Source of the DNA: Aminobacter ciceronei
GTDB taxonomy: Bacteria; Pseudomonadota; Alphaproteobacteria; Rhizobiales; Rhizobiaceae
Direction: 5' to 3'
Length of the DNA: 64,000 nucleotides
Assembly (NCBI RefSeq): GCF_014138625.1
Contig: NZ_JACJHY010000001.1
Location: forward strand, 357,538-421,537
Both the position numbers and the translations under genes were made by a program. Positions 30,145-39,045 of the stretch are shown here, piece by piece (the first letter of the stretch is position 1; the number at the start of each line of letters is the position of its first letter). The notes below the pieces were generated by a model, which ran no database searches, was not told the DNA's origin, and saw nothing but the letters and a program-made list of their open reading frames with translations.

Positions 30145-30582
30145 ATGGCAAGCGAACTGACTGTCGGCGAGGTGGCAAAGCGCAGCGGCGTTGCGGTTTC
30201 GGCGCTGCATTTCTACGAGACGCGCGGGCTGATCCACAGCCACCGCACGGCGGGCAACCAGCGGCGTTACTCCAGGGACGTGCTGCGCCGTGTGGCCGTG
30301 ATCCGGATCGCCCAGGACGTCGGCATCTCGCTCGCCGACATTGCCGCCGCCTTCGCCGCCCTGCCTGACGGGCGCACGCCGACGCGTGAGGATTGGAGTC
30401 TGCTTTCAACGGGTTGGCGCCACGACCTCGACCACCGCATCGAACAGTTGAAGAAGCTGCGCGACGGCCTGACCGACTGCATCGGCTGCGGCTGCATGTC
30501 GATCGACAAGTGCCCGCTGCGCAACCGCGAGGACCGGCTGGCGCGCCAGGGCCCAGGGCCGCGGCGGCTGCTGGTGGAGTGA
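30145..30582 (+). CDS. soxR: Redox-sensing MerR-family activator SoxR
   Basis: The 145-residue protein has an N-terminal winged helix (LTVGEVAKRSGVAVSALHFYETRGLI), a dimerising helix, and the [2Fe-2S] cluster motif CIGCGCMSIDKC with the C-X2-C-X-C-X5-C spacing of SoxR. It activates target promoters when the cluster is oxidised by redox-active compounds or superoxide. The start is ATG 30145. No recognised SoxR-dependent gene such as soxS or an efflux pump is adjacent. Confidence 0.93.
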   Translation: MASELTVGEVAKRSGVAVSALHFYETRGLIHSHRTAGNQRRYSRDVLRRVAVIRIAQDVGISLADIAAAFAALPDGRTPTREDWSLLSTGWRHDLDHRIEQLKKLRDGLTDCIGCGCMSIDKCPLRNREDRLARQGPGPRRLLVE

Positions 30583-30632
30583 AACAGGCCGACCCGGGGC
30601 GTTGCCTCCCCGGATCAGTGGTGTTCGATGCG

Positions 30633-31406
30633 TCAGCGCAGGATAGCCAGGTCGCGTAAGCCGGCATCGAGGCCCTCGCCTGCCTTTTCGGCAGCACCGC
30701 TCTCCATGTTGACCTTGTAGAGCATGCCGCCTGTGGCCAGCCACGCGGTGTTGGCGCCATCTTCCGACGTCTGGATATCGAAGCCGACGGCGTCGCCGGG
30801 CTCGATGCCGAGCTTGCCGATCGTCTTCAGTGTACCGTCATTCGGTTTGATCTGCTGCAGGAACAGCCCGCCGGCATGGATGTCGTACATCGCCGTTTTT
30901 TCGGGCTTGCCGAAGGAATTGGTATAGGCGGTGGCAATGATCTCAGTCGGCATCTCGGCGCTCGCATCGCCAGCCTCGAAGGCGAGCTTGCCGTCTTCGG
31001 TTACCGCGCCGGTCGCGGGATCGACACGCAGATTGGTGCCGTCGGACGCAATAACGCGCAGCTTGTCGGCTGCCGGGTTGAAGTCGACGCTGACCTTGGC
31101 GCCCTCGGGCGGCAGCTTGGACAGCTTCGACACCGCCGCAGCCGCACCGGTGTCGAGGTTGATGGTGACCAGCGAGCCGTCGCCGGCCAAGCCATAGACC
31201 ATGTTATCGGACGATCGCAGGTCGATTCCATGGAGCTTGTCGACCCCGGTCACCTCCATCTTCCTGGCCTCGCCCGGCTTGTCGGTGTCGAACCAGATCA
31301 AGGTCTTGTCGCCGGAAAGGCCAAGCGCCGGAGCAGCCACTGCCGCTGCGGAAAAGCCGGCGAGCATTGTGCCGGCAAGGGCGATATGCAGTGCGATGCG
31401 GGTCAT
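30633..31406 (-). CDS. Secreted DUF4394-domain protein
   Basis: The 257-residue protein has a signal peptide (MTRIALHIALAGTMLAGFSAAAVAA) and a DUF4394 beta-propeller-like body with repeats such as LVTINLDTGAAAAVSKL and MYDIHAGGLFLQQIKPNDG. GGAG lies six bases before the ATG. It is divergent from an ECF sigma / anti-sigma pair, and both sides share matching promoter-like elements, so it is a likely target of that sigma factor. Molecular function is unknown; a periplasmic location is predicted. Confidence 0.85.
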   Translation of the reverse strand: MTRIALHIALAGTMLAGFSAAAVAAPALGLSGDKTLIWFDTDKPGEARKMEVTGVDKLHGIDLRSSDNMVYGLAGDGSLVTINLDTGAAAAVSKLSKLPPEGAKVSVDFNPAADKLRVIASDGTNLRVDPATGAVTEDGKLAFEAGDASAEMPTEIIATAYTNSFGKPEKTAMYDIHAGGLFLQQIKPNDGTLKTIGKLGIEPGDAVGFDIQTSEDGANTAWLATGGMLYKVNMESGAAEKAGEGLDAGLRDLAILR

Positions 31407-31462
31407 GTCGATCTCCTTCTCATTGGTCGGTGAGCGCTGGTGATTTTGCGTCGCTCGCCGGC

Positions 31463-31491
31463 CTTACCCACGGGATCGGGTTCTGGATGCA
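31463..31491 (-). promoter_or_regulatory. Putative ECF promoter for DUF4394 gene
   Basis: On the minus strand TGCATCC (31491-31485), 15 bases, then GGGTAAG matches the element TGCATCC-N15-GTGTATC in front of the divergent sigma gene. Transcription would start about 50 bases before the DUF4394 ATG. Confidence 0.4.
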
Positions 31492-31518
31492 GGACGCCGC
31501 AAATTTCTCAGAAGGGCT

Positions 31519-31547
31519 TGCATCCCCAGATGCATCCGGCGTGTATC
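31519..31547 (+). promoter_or_regulatory. Putative autoregulated ECF promoter of the sigma gene
   Basis: TGCATCC at 31519-31525, a 15-base spacer (which holds a second TGCATCC at 31531-31537) and GTGTATC at 31541-31547. It leaves a leader of about 20 bases with the ribosome site AGAAGGGA before ATG 31574. Confidence 0.4.
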
Positions 31548-31573
31548 ATTGCAAACGGGCGAGAAGGGACCGC

Positions 31574-32125
31574 ATGTCGGCTGTCGAACGAAGCGACCAA
31601 TTCTGTGACGGCCTGATGCTTCGGGTCGCAAGCGGCGACCGCGAGGCGCTCGGCGACCTTTTCGCCAGCGAGGCCGGCAGGCTGATCGCCATCGCCCGCC
31701 GCATCCTGCGCCGCAAGGATCTCGCCGAGGAAGCAGTACAGGAAGGCTTCATCGCCGCCTGGAAGCATGCGCCGCGCTTCGACCCGGCACGCGGCAGTGC
31801 CCGCGCCTGGCTGACCACCATCGTCCGCAACCGCGCGCTCAACATGCTGCGTGACGGCCAGCGCCTCCGTCTGACAGGTGACGACATGGCCAGGCACGGC
31901 GAAAGCGACAGCAGCGCCGACGCGGCCTTCGAGGCTCTCGACGAGGCCGACGCGCTCAAGCATTGCCTGAGCCAGTTGGATGAGGCGCGGCGCAGGTCGA
32001 TCCTGCTGGCCTATGTGCTGGGCTACACACATGGCGAGATCGCAGCGAAGCTGAACGCGCCGCTGGGCACCGTCAAAGCCTGGATTCGCCGCGGCGTCAT
32101 CGCCTTGCAGGAGTGCCTGTCATGA
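31574..32125 (+). CDS. ECF RNA polymerase sigma factor, SigK-like
   Basis: The 183-residue protein has region 2 (LGDLFASEAGRLIAIARRILRRKDLAEEAVQEGFIAAW) and region 4 (RRSILLAYVLGYTHGEIAAKLNAPLGTVKAWIRRG) joined by a short linker, the minimal ECF layout. It is followed with a four-base overlap by its probable anti-sigma factor. The pairing with an RskA-type anti-sigma and a DUF4394 target fits the SigK-like ECF group known in many bacteria. Confidence 0.92.
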   Translation: MSAVERSDQFCDGLMLRVASGDREALGDLFASEAGRLIAIARRILRRKDLAEEAVQEGFIAAWKHAPRFDPARGSARAWLTTIVRNRALNMLRDGQRLRLTGDDMARHGESDSSADAAFEALDEADALKHCLSQLDEARRRSILLAYVLGYTHGEIAAKLNAPLGTVKAWIRRGVIALQECLS

Positions 32126-32844
32126 GCCGCGACAACGAACGCTTTGCCCACGCCGGCGACTATGTGCTCGGTCTGCTGGATGATGACGCCCGCGCCGAAG
32201 CGGAGCGCGATATGGAGCGCGACCCGGAATTTGCCGAGACAGTGCGACGGCTCGCCGAACGCATGTCCAGCCTCGACCACACGGCGAAGCCCGCCGAGGT
32301 ACCTGCCGGCATGTGGGACGAAATCCTGGGCAAGATTGCAACCCTGCCGCAGGACCACGGCACCTCACCGCCGGCACAAAGCGCTGCCAATCAGAACAGC
32401 GCGACGCATACGACCCCCTGGCGCAAACTCGCCCTGGCAGCGTCGCTCGCGGCCGCGTTCGGCCTCGGCTATGCCGGCGGCTTCGTCATGAAGACGGTGC
32501 CGGAGCCGGTTGTGCTCGTGGTGCTGCAGACGCCCGACAACACCACGGGAGCGGTGTTCGAGGCCTTTGCCGACAACAGCGTCAAGATCATCCCGCTTGC
32601 CGATTTCGAGGTGCCGCAGGACAAGATCATGCAGGTGTGGACGCTCTACGACGCCTCGGTCGGCCCGGTTTCGCTGGGCACGCTGTCCAGCGCCGAGGTG
32701 ACCACGCTCAAGGGCCAGAAGCTGCCTGTGCCCGCGGCCGACCAGCTCTACGAGATCACGCTCGAACCGCGCCCGGGCTCGCCGACCGGCAAGCCGACGG
32801 GACCGATCCTGGTCAAGGGATTTGCGAAACGGCCGGCTGGTTAG
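32122..32844 (+). CDS. RskA-type membrane anti-sigma factor
   Basis: The 240-residue protein has a cytoplasmic N-terminal anti-sigma domain ([22 protein letters not shown], about 1-75), one membrane helix near residues 99-117 ([20 protein letters not shown]) and a periplasmic anti-sigma-K domain containing [18 protein letters not shown]. The zinc-binding HxxxCxxC motif is absent, as in RskA. It probably holds the sigma factor at the membrane until regulated proteolysis. Its ATG overlaps the sigma stop. Confidence 0.9.
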   Translation: MSRDNERFAHAGDYVLGLLDDDARAEAERDMERDPEFAETVRRLAERMSSLDHTAKPAEVPAGMWDEILGKIATLPQDHGTSPPAQSAANQNSATHTTPWRKLALAASLAAAFGLGYAGGFVMKTVPEPVVLVVLQTPDNTTGAVFEAFADNSVKIIPLADFEVPQDKIMQVWTLYDASVGPVSLGTLSSAEVTTLKGQKLPVPAADQLYEITLEPRPGSPTGKPTGPILVKGFAKRPAG

Positions 32845-32942
32845 CCAGGGCACCGAAGGGCAGTTTGGAATCTCGCACCAATGGCTTGCAGCCGCCAGCT
32901 GCGGTTGCGCGGCAGCCCGACTCAGTCTCGGTTCAGAGAAGA

Positions 32943-33200
32943 TCAGTCCGATGTCGGCAGGCGGCGGATGGTGAACTCGATGACGTCGCCAGGGCGCTCG
33001 AACCAGCTTTCGATCTCGGTCCAGTAAGCCTGCTTCGGCCAGCGCGAGAACCACTCCTGCGCCTTGAGCCGTGCGTCGTGGCGCGGCAACACGAAGGTCT
33101 CGCGCAGGAACCCGTCGCGCGGCCTGCGCTCACGTTCGGCCCGGCTGCGCTGGAGCCTCTTGGCGAGATCCTCCAGCGGCGGTCTGGTCGGTGTGCCCAT
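32943..33200 (-). CDS. Small hypothetical protein, charged
   Basis: The 85-residue frame begins [19 protein letters not shown] and contains [24 protein letters not shown] followed by an aromatic C-terminal half. AAGGAG sits seven bases before ATG 33200, supporting this start over an upstream in-frame ATG at 33251. It is divergent from hemF. I do not recognise the family. Confidence 0.6.
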   Translation of the reverse strand: MGTPTRPPLEDLAKRLQRSRAERERRPRDGFLRETFVLPRHDARLKAQEWFSRWPKQAYWTEIESWFERPGDVIEFTIRRLPTSD

Positions 33201-33278
33201 AAAGAACTCCTTGACCCTTGCGAGAAGGAGATTAGGGATCGCGCCGGACAATTACGAGTCATTTGTGCGGAGCCTAAA

Positions 33279-34193
33279 TTGCAGCGTCCTGAAATCCCGG
33301 CGGGACTGCCGGCCGACATCGAAGACAGGAAGGCGCGCGCGCGCGCCTGGTTCGAGGAGCTGCGCGACCGCATATGCCTCGCCTTCGAGGCGCTGGAGGA
33401 TGAGGTCGAGGGACCGCTGGCGTCATGGGCACCGGGCCGTTTCGAGCGCACGCCCTGGCAGCGCGACGACGGCAAGGGCGGCGGCGGCATCATGTCGATG
33501 ATGCATGGCCGCGTCTTCGAGAAGGTCGGCGTGCACACCTCGACCGTGCATGGCGAGTTCTCGCCGGAATTCCGCAAGCAGATGCCGGGCGCCGAAGAAG
33601 ACCCGCGCTTCTGGGCCTCGGGCATCTCGCTGATTGCCCACCCGCAGAACCCGAACGTACCCGCCGTGCACATGAACACACGCATGGTGGTGACCTCGCG
33701 CTGGTGGTTCGGCGGCGGTGCCGATCTCACGCCGGTGCTCGACCGCCGCCGCACGCAGGACGACGCCGATACCGTCGCCTTCCACAAGGCGATGCAGTTT
33801 GCCTGCTCCAAGCACGCCGGTGTGGCCGACCACCAGAAATACAAGGATTGGTGCGACGAGTACTTCTTCCTGCCGCATCGCAACGAGCCGCGCGGCACCG
33901 GCGGAATCTTCTTCGACTGGCAGCATTCGCCTGAGGAGAAGGGCGGCTGGGACGCAGACTTCCGCTTCGTCCAGGACGTCGGCCGTGCCTTCCTCGTCAC
34001 CTACCAGCATTTGGTGCGGCAGAACTTCAACACCAACTGGACCGACGGCGACCGCGACGAACAGCTCGTGCGCCGCGGCCGCTATGTCGAGTTCAACCTG
34101 CTGTATGACCGCGGCACGATCTTCGGCCTGAAGACCGGCGGCAACATCGCCTCGATCCTGTCGAGCATGCCACCTGAGGTCAGGTGGCCCTGA
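33279..34193 (+). CDS. hemF: Oxygen-dependent coproporphyrinogen III oxidase
   Basis: Carries out the aerobic decarboxylation of coproporphyrinogen III in haem synthesis. The 304-residue protein shows [52 protein letters not shown] and [17 protein letters not shown], all HemF signatures. There is no ATG close to the expected N-terminus; TTG 33279 with GGAG six bases upstream gives the standard length and is taken as start. Confidence 0.94.
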   Translation: MQRPEIPAGLPADIEDRKARARAWFEELRDRICLAFEALEDEVEGPLASWAPGRFERTPWQRDDGKGGGGIMSMMHGRVFEKVGVHTSTVHGEFSPEFRKQMPGAEEDPRFWASGISLIAHPQNPNVPAVHMNTRMVVTSRWWFGGGADLTPVLDRRRTQDDADTVAFHKAMQFACSKHAGVADHQKYKDWCDEYFFLPHRNEPRGTGGIFFDWQHSPEEKGGWDADFRFVQDVGRAFLVTYQHLVRQNFNTNWTDGDRDEQLVRRGRYVEFNLLYDRGTIFGLKTGGNIASILSSMPPEVRWP

Positions 34194-34315
34194 GCCGGAC
34201 GCATGGCTGCCCTGCCCGCCGTCGCATTGACGTGCGGGCAGCAAAGCTTTAGAGAGCGCGCTTTCCTTGGCCCTCGTCCTTTGGTGACGGGCCTTGCTCT
34301 CATTGGAAGATTTTC

Positions 34316-36133
34316 GTGACGATTTTCGACAACATGGTTCCGGCGCTGGCCGGAGCGCTCGCCGCGCGTGGCTACGAAACGCTGACCCCGGTGCAAACCT
34401 CGGTGCTGGCTCCCGAGGCCAGCGGCGTCGACCTCCTGGTCTCGGCCCAGACCGGCTCGGGCAAGACGGTGGCCTTCGGCATCGCCATCGCGCCGACCCT
34501 GCTTGACGGCCGCGAGCGCTTCACGCCGGGCGCAGCACCTTCGGCAGTGATCATCGCGCCGACGCGCGAGCTCGCCATTCAGGTGCGCCGCGAGTTCGAA
34601 TGGCTCTATGCCGCGACCGGCGCCCGCATCGCCTCCTGCGTCGGCGGCATGGACATGCGCAAGGAACGCCGCGCACTCGACGAAGGCGCCGACATCGTCG
34701 TCGGCACGCCGGGCCGCCTGCGCGACCACATCACCCGCGGTTCCCTGGACATTTCCGGCCTGCGCGCCGTGGTTCTCGACGAAGCCGACGAGATGCTCGA
34801 CCTCGGCTTCCGCGAAGACTTGGAGTTCATCCTGGCGGCAGCACCGCAGGAGCGCCGCACGCTTCTGTTCTCGGCAACAGTGCCGCCGCAGATCGCCCAG
34901 ATGGCCAAGCGCTTCCAGCGCAACGCGCTGCGCATCACCGCAGCAGGCGAAAGCCGCCAGCACGACGACATCGAATACCGCTCCGTGCTGGTCGCTCCGT
35001 CCGAGCGCGAGAACGCCATCATCAACACGCTGCTTTACTTCGATGCCCAGAGCACAATGGTGTTCTGCGCGACGCGCGAAGCGGTCAAGCACTTCTCGGC
35101 GCGCCTTGCCAATCGCGGCTTCGCCGTTGTGGCGCTGTCGGGCGAGCTGAGCCAGGCCGAACGCAACAACGCGCTGCAGGCAATGCGCGACGGCCGCGCC
35201 CGCGTCTGCGTGGCGACCGACGTCGCCGCCCGCGGCATCGACCTGCCGAACCTCGACCTCGTCATCCACGCCGACCTGCCGACCAACCCTGATACGTTGT
35301 TGCACCGCTCGGGCCGTACCGGCCGTGCCGGTCGCAAGGGCGTGTGCGTGCTGATCGTGCCGTTCCACCGTCGTGGCAGCGCTGCCCGCCTGCTCAAGCT
35401 GGCAAAGCTCGAGGCAACGACGCAGGCAGCACCCGGCCCGGCAGAGATCGACGCCCGCAACCGCGAGCGCATGCTGGCCGAACTCACCGACATCGAGGCT
35501 GCCGCCGAGGACGAGGCAACGCAGGTCGCCGAAATCCTCGCCGCCCACTCGCCCGAGACGATCGCGCTGGCCTGGCTGCGACATCAGATGGCCTCGCGTC
35601 CCGCCGCCGAAGAGCTCTCGGACCGCCCTGTACCGGTGTTCGACGCCGCCAAGGCGGAACGTCCCGACAACCGCTTCGAAAGCGGCGTCTGGTTCGCCGT
35701 CTCGGTCGGCCGCAAGCACCGCGCCGAACCACGCTGGCTGTTGCCGCTGATCTGCAAGGCAGGCCGCGTCACCAAGCGCGAGATCGGCTCGATCCGCATC
35801 TTCGAGAACGATTCGCATTTCGAGATCATCTCCGAGCGTGCCGACGCCTTTGCCGCGGCCGTCGAGGAACAGGGCACCGGCGAAAAGGGCGTGACCATCA
35901 CCCGTACTGGTGCCGCGCCTGCATCCGACCACGGCGCCAAGCCGAAGAAGCAGCACCGCAAGGGCCAATACGATCCCGCCGACAAGCCCCCCTTCAAGAA
36001 GAAGGCTTTTGAAAAGAAGCCCTACGAGAAGAAGCAGTTCGAAAAGCGTGTGGGTGACAAGCCGGCCTACGACAAGCCGGCGGGTGCTGGCGCGGCCAAG
36101 AAGTACAAGCCAAAGAAGAGGTTCGGCGAGTAA
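34316..36133 (+). CDS. DEAD-box RNA helicase with DbpA-type domain and basic tail
   Basis: The 605-residue protein starts with GTG. It has the full helicase motif set: Q motif, AQTGSGKT, PTREL, TPGR, DEAD, SAT, and HRSGRTGRAGR. After the two RecA lobes (about 1-365) comes a helical linker and a DbpA-like RNA-binding domain (about 455-530), then a disordered tail rich in KK-F/Y-EK repeats. Homologues act in ribosome assembly or cold adaptation. Two GC-rich hairpins lie in the 122-base leader after hemF. Confidence 0.9.
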   Translation: MTIFDNMVPALAGALAARGYETLTPVQTSVLAPEASGVDLLVSAQTGSGKTVAFGIAIAPTLLDGRERFTPGAAPSAVIIAPTRELAIQVRREFEWLYAATGARIASCVGGMDMRKERRALDEGADIVVGTPGRLRDHITRGSLDISGLRAVVLDEADEMLDLGFREDLEFILAAAPQERRTLLFSATVPPQIAQMAKRFQRNALRITAAGESRQHDDIEYRSVLVAPSERENAIINTLLYFDAQSTMVFCATREAVKHFSARLANRGFAVVALSGELSQAERNNALQAMRDGRARVCVATDVAARGIDLPNLDLVIHADLPTNPDTLLHRSGRTGRAGRKGVCVLIVPFHRRGSAARLLKLAKLEATTQAAPGPAEIDARNRERMLAELTDIEAAAEDEATQVAEILAAHSPETIALAWLRHQMASRPAAEELSDRPVPVFDAAKAERPDNRFESGVWFAVSVGRKHRAEPRWLLPLICKAGRVTKREIGSIRIFENDSHFEIISERADAFAAAVEEQGTGEKGVTITRTGAAPASDHGAKPKKQHRKGQYDPADKPPFKKKAFEKKPYEKKQFEKRVGDKPAYDKPAGAGAAKKYKPKKRFGE

Positions 36134-36408
36134 TCGCCAAGCTCTCACGGGGTCTTACTTTTTCGTAAGGTTCGCAGTTGCCACATTCGGCGCCACAAAC
36201 AGAGATTTGGGCGCGGAATGCGGCTAAGTCACCGTTTGAAAATATGTTTTTCGTCTAATATGCCCCTGGCAAAGCACGGCTATTTCTATCGCCGGGGCCG
36301 GGAAACGCCGGCGGCTCGATCTCTTGGGCCGCGACGCGACGTGACTGGACGGCCCTTCATAAGGCGGGTCGGTCCATTCGGGCGCCCGCATTCGTCGGAG
36401 AGCATGCC

Positions 36409-36669
36409 ATGCGCAAGCTTCTTGTTCCGGCAGCCGCAGCTGCCATTTTTGCAACCTCTGCCGTATCCTTCGCCGCCGTCCAGCATACGGATGGGACGAT
36501 CAAGACCTTCGACGCCAAGGCGATGAGCCTGACGCTCGCCGACGGCACATCCTTCTTGCTGTCGAAGAAGTTCGAGGATCCCGGCGTGAAGGCAGGCGAA
36601 ACGGTTTCGATCACCTGGGACATGAGCGGCACAAACAAGGTGGCTGAGTCCGTCAAGATCGTGAAGTAG
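36409..36669 (+). CDS. Small secreted DUF1344 protein
   Basis: The 86-residue protein has a signal peptide (MRKLLVPAAAAAIFATSAVSFA) and a small beta-rich DUF1344 domain containing GTIKTFDAKAMSLTLADGTSF. Proteins of this family are small periplasmic products found across rhizobia, with no known role. It is monocistronic and followed by a strong terminator. Confidence 0.85.
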   Translation: MRKLLVPAAAAAIFATSAVSFAAVQHTDGTIKTFDAKAMSLTLADGTSFLLSKKFEDPGVKAGETVSITWDMSGTNKVAESVKIVK

Positions 36670-36690
36670 CGCCCAAACCGCGCGCTGCAA

Positions 36691-36723
36691 AAAAGGGCGG
36701 AACACGAGGTTCCGCCCTTTTCA
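36691..36723 (+). terminator. Terminator of the DUF1344 gene
   Basis: A perfect 12-bp stem (36691-36702 with 36710-36721) with a seven-base loop, A-rich on the left and T-rich on the right. Confidence 0.88.
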
Positions 36724-36914
36724 TTGATCCGGAACGCGAGCCGGCGGAATCGTTTTTTCAACCTGCAGCGTCAACGCACTGACAAAGCGGGATTTTTCCA
36801 CGAATGCTCGGGCGGACCAACTCAAACTGTCGACTGGCCCACCACCAAGCGCAACCAATCGCCCGATTGCGTGTTATAGTGCACCCCCGAAACGGACGAG
36901 GAAGGAGACATCCG

Positions 36915-37100
36915 ATGAAGGAATTTCAGTGCGGGTCGCTTGTCCCCGGCTGCCAGTGGCACACCCGCCACGAGGACGAAGCTGAAATCATTCGCCGCGT
37001 GGCCGAGCATATGCGCGAGACCCATGGCGAAACCATCATCCGCGAGACGATGATAGAAGCCATTCGCTCGCGCATCGAAAAGGTCCGCAACGCGGCCTGA
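36915..37100 (+). CDS. Small DUF1059 protein
   Basis: The 61-residue protein MKEFQCGSLVPGCQWHTRHE... has the DUF1059 pattern of two cysteines and downstream histidines (ending HMRETHGETI), suggesting a small metal-binding fold. GAAGGAG precedes the ATG. Function is unknown. It converges with cca. Confidence 0.85.
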   Translation: MKEFQCGSLVPGCQWHTRHEDEAEIIRRVAEHMRETHGETIIRETMIEAIRSRIEKVRNAA

Positions 37101-37113
37101 CCTCTGAATCTCA

Positions 37114-37160
37114 CGCATAGTGCCTTCCGAAAATCGACACCAATTTTCGGGCCTATGCGC
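37114..37160. terminator. Nested palindrome between convergent genes
   Basis: An outer arm pair CGCATAG/CTATGCG encloses an inner pair CCGAAAAT/ATTTTCGG. It fills the gap between the DUF1059 and cca stops and probably terminates in both directions; edges may be off by one base. Confidence 0.55.
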
Positions 37161-38416
37161 TAGACTTTCAGCATCTTGGCGGCGCGCTTGAGCAGCGCGT
37201 CGCGGTCCAGCACAAAGCCGCTGTCGACCCACTCTCCTTCCAATGCCTTGAGCAACGAACCGAGTGCCGCGCCCTCGACGCCAAGCGCAGCAAGATCGCC
37301 GCCGCGCAAGGGAACGTCGGGCTTTTGCCATGTGCCGATGAAGGACAGCAGGCGGAAATAGCCGCCGGCTTCGATCAGCGCCTTGTCGTCCTGCTCGGCG
37401 CGACCGCGCGCTGAGGCGAGATCGAGGCGCAGGTGATCGGCGATGGCGTCGACATTGCCGCGATAGAGCCGCTTGGCCAGTTCGCCCTCGGTAACGGTTG
37501 GCTCAACCTTGGCGGTTGCCGCCCACTGGACCAGCCTGTCGGTTTCGACATTGGCAAGCCTCAGCCGGTCGCCAAGGGTTTTCATGCGCGCCGCATCCGG
37601 TGGCACGATCGATTCGAGCCGCAGCAGCGGGTCGGCTTTCCAGCCGAGATCGTTCTCTGCGCGGACCAGCGCGTGGATGGCATCGATGCCCCATTTTTCG
37701 CTCTCGGGCAGAGCGGCGGTCAGCACGCCGGCCTGGCGCATCCACAACATGGCACGCGACGGATCGGGCGCGCCGAGCAGCCGCTTGAGCTCCGACCAGA
37801 CGCGTTCGGCGGACAGCCGCGCGATGCCGTCCTTGAGCCGGGCGCAGGCCTTCAGCCCTTCGGCATCGGGACGGCCTTTGCCGTACCAGGCGAAGAAGCG
37901 GAAAAAGCGCAGGATGCGCAGATAGTCCTCGCGAATGCGGGTCTCGGCGTCGCCGATGAAGCGCAACGTCCGGCTGTCGAGATCGGTCAGTCCGCCGACG
38001 AGGTCGATCACGCTGCCGTCGGCACTGGCATAGAGCGCGTTGATGGTGAAATCGCGTCGTTCGGCGTCAGCCGTCCAGTCGCTGCCGAAAACGACCTTGG
38101 CGCGGCGACCGTCGGTCTCGACGTCGGCGCGCAAGGTGGTGACCTCGAATGGCTTGCCGCCAGCAATAACGGTGATGGTGCCATGCTCGGCGCCGGTGGG
38201 TGCGGTCCTGAAGCCGGCCGCTTCGGCGCGGCGGACGGTCTCGTCAGGCAGATTTGACGTGGCGATGTCGACATCTGCGACGGGCTCACCGAGCAGCGTA
38301 TTGCGCACGGCACCGCCGGCGATGCGCGCCTCGCCGCCGTCGGCGTTCAGCACTGCGAGCAGTTTCTGCAGCTGCGGGTCGCTCAGCCAGGAGGCGCCGG
38401 CGATAGTTGCGCTCAT
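37160..38416 (-). CDS. cca: CCA tRNA nucleotidyltransferase
   Basis: Adds or repairs the CCA end of tRNA. The 418-residue class II enzyme has ARIAGGAVRNTLLGEPVADVDIAT with the catalytic Asp pair, the RRDFTINALYA motif, and the ATP/CTP-selecting EDYLRILRFFRFFAWYG segment, then a helical C-terminal half. It is the last gene of the DUF1285-Nudix-cca operon; its ATG overlaps the Nudix stop. Confidence 0.93.
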   Translation of the reverse strand: MSATIAGASWLSDPQLQKLLAVLNADGGEARIAGGAVRNTLLGEPVADVDIATSNLPDETVRRAEAAGFRTAPTGAEHGTITVIAGGKPFEVTTLRADVETDGRRAKVVFGSDWTADAERRDFTINALYASADGSVIDLVGGLTDLDSRTLRFIGDAETRIREDYLRILRFFRFFAWYGKGRPDAEGLKACARLKDGIARLSAERVWSELKRLLGAPDPSRAMLWMRQAGVLTAALPESEKWGIDAIHALVRAENDLGWKADPLLRLESIVPPDAARMKTLGDRLRLANVETDRLVQWAATAKVEPTVTEGELAKRLYRGNVDAIADHLRLDLASARGRAEQDDKALIEAGGYFRLLSFIGTWQKPDVPLRGGDLAALGVEGAALGSLLKALEGEWVDSGFVLDRDALLKRAAKMLKV

Positions 38417-39045
38417 GTGTAGAGCCTTTCATAGAGCGCGCGGATGATGCCGGCGGTGACGCCCCAGATGTAACGCTCTTCATAGGGCATGGCATAGAAG
38501 AAGCGCTCCTGGTCCTGCCAGGTGCGGCTGGCGCGGCCATGATTGGCCGGATCCATCAGGAAGCCGAGCGGCACCTCGAAGACGTCGTCCACTTCACCCT
38601 CGTTGACTGTCAGGCGGAAGCCGGGACGCACGATTCCAAGCACCGGCGCGATGCGGTAACCGCTGCCGGTGACATAATCCGGCAAGCGCCCGATGATTTC
38701 GATGTAGTCGGAGGTTATGCCGATCTCCTCGACTGTTTCCCGCAGCGCCGCCGCCTCGGGCGAGACGTCAGTCGGGTCGATGCGTCCGCCGGGAAAGGCG
38801 ATCTGGCCGGAATGGCTCTTCAGCTTTTCGGCACGCTTCGTGAGGATGACCGTCGAGGCATCGCCGTGATCCACCACGGGGATCAGCACAGCGGCATCGC
38901 GCAGCCGGTCGTGCACGAACAGTTCGCGCATGTCCGGGTTCAGCACGTGGTCGCCATAGTCGGCAACCGCATCGTTGAGATGCTCCTGTGCGGCGCGCTG
39001 GCGGAAATCCTGCGCCGAATAATGCGCTCTCAGGGCATGAACCAT
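38413..39045 (-). CDS. CoA pyrophosphatase (Nudix hydrolase, NudL-like)
   Basis: The 210-residue protein has the CoA-Nudix element LTKRAEKLKSHSGQIAFPGG followed by a Nudix box with the REXXEEXG core (LRETVEEIGI). Homologues cleave CoA and its derivatives to 4'-phosphopantetheine and 3',5'-ADP. ATG 39045 overlaps the DUF1285 stop by one base; a GTG three bases upstream is an alternative. Confidence 0.88.
   Translation of the reverse strand: MVHALRAHYSAQDFRQRAAQEHLNDAVADYGDHVLNPDMRELFVHDRLRDAAVLIPVVDHGDASTVILTKRAEKLKSHSGQIAFPGGRIDPTDVSPEAAALRETVEEIGITSDYIEIIGRLPDYVTGSGYRIAPVLGIVRPGFRLTVNEGEVDDVFEVPLGFLMDPANHGRASRTWQDQERFFYAMPYEERYIWGVTAGIIRALYERLYT

Noticed and set aside
34082..36148. Minus-strand open frame of about 690 codons opposite the DEAD-box gene
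   Set aside because: The plus strand carries all helicase motifs; the antisense product shows none.
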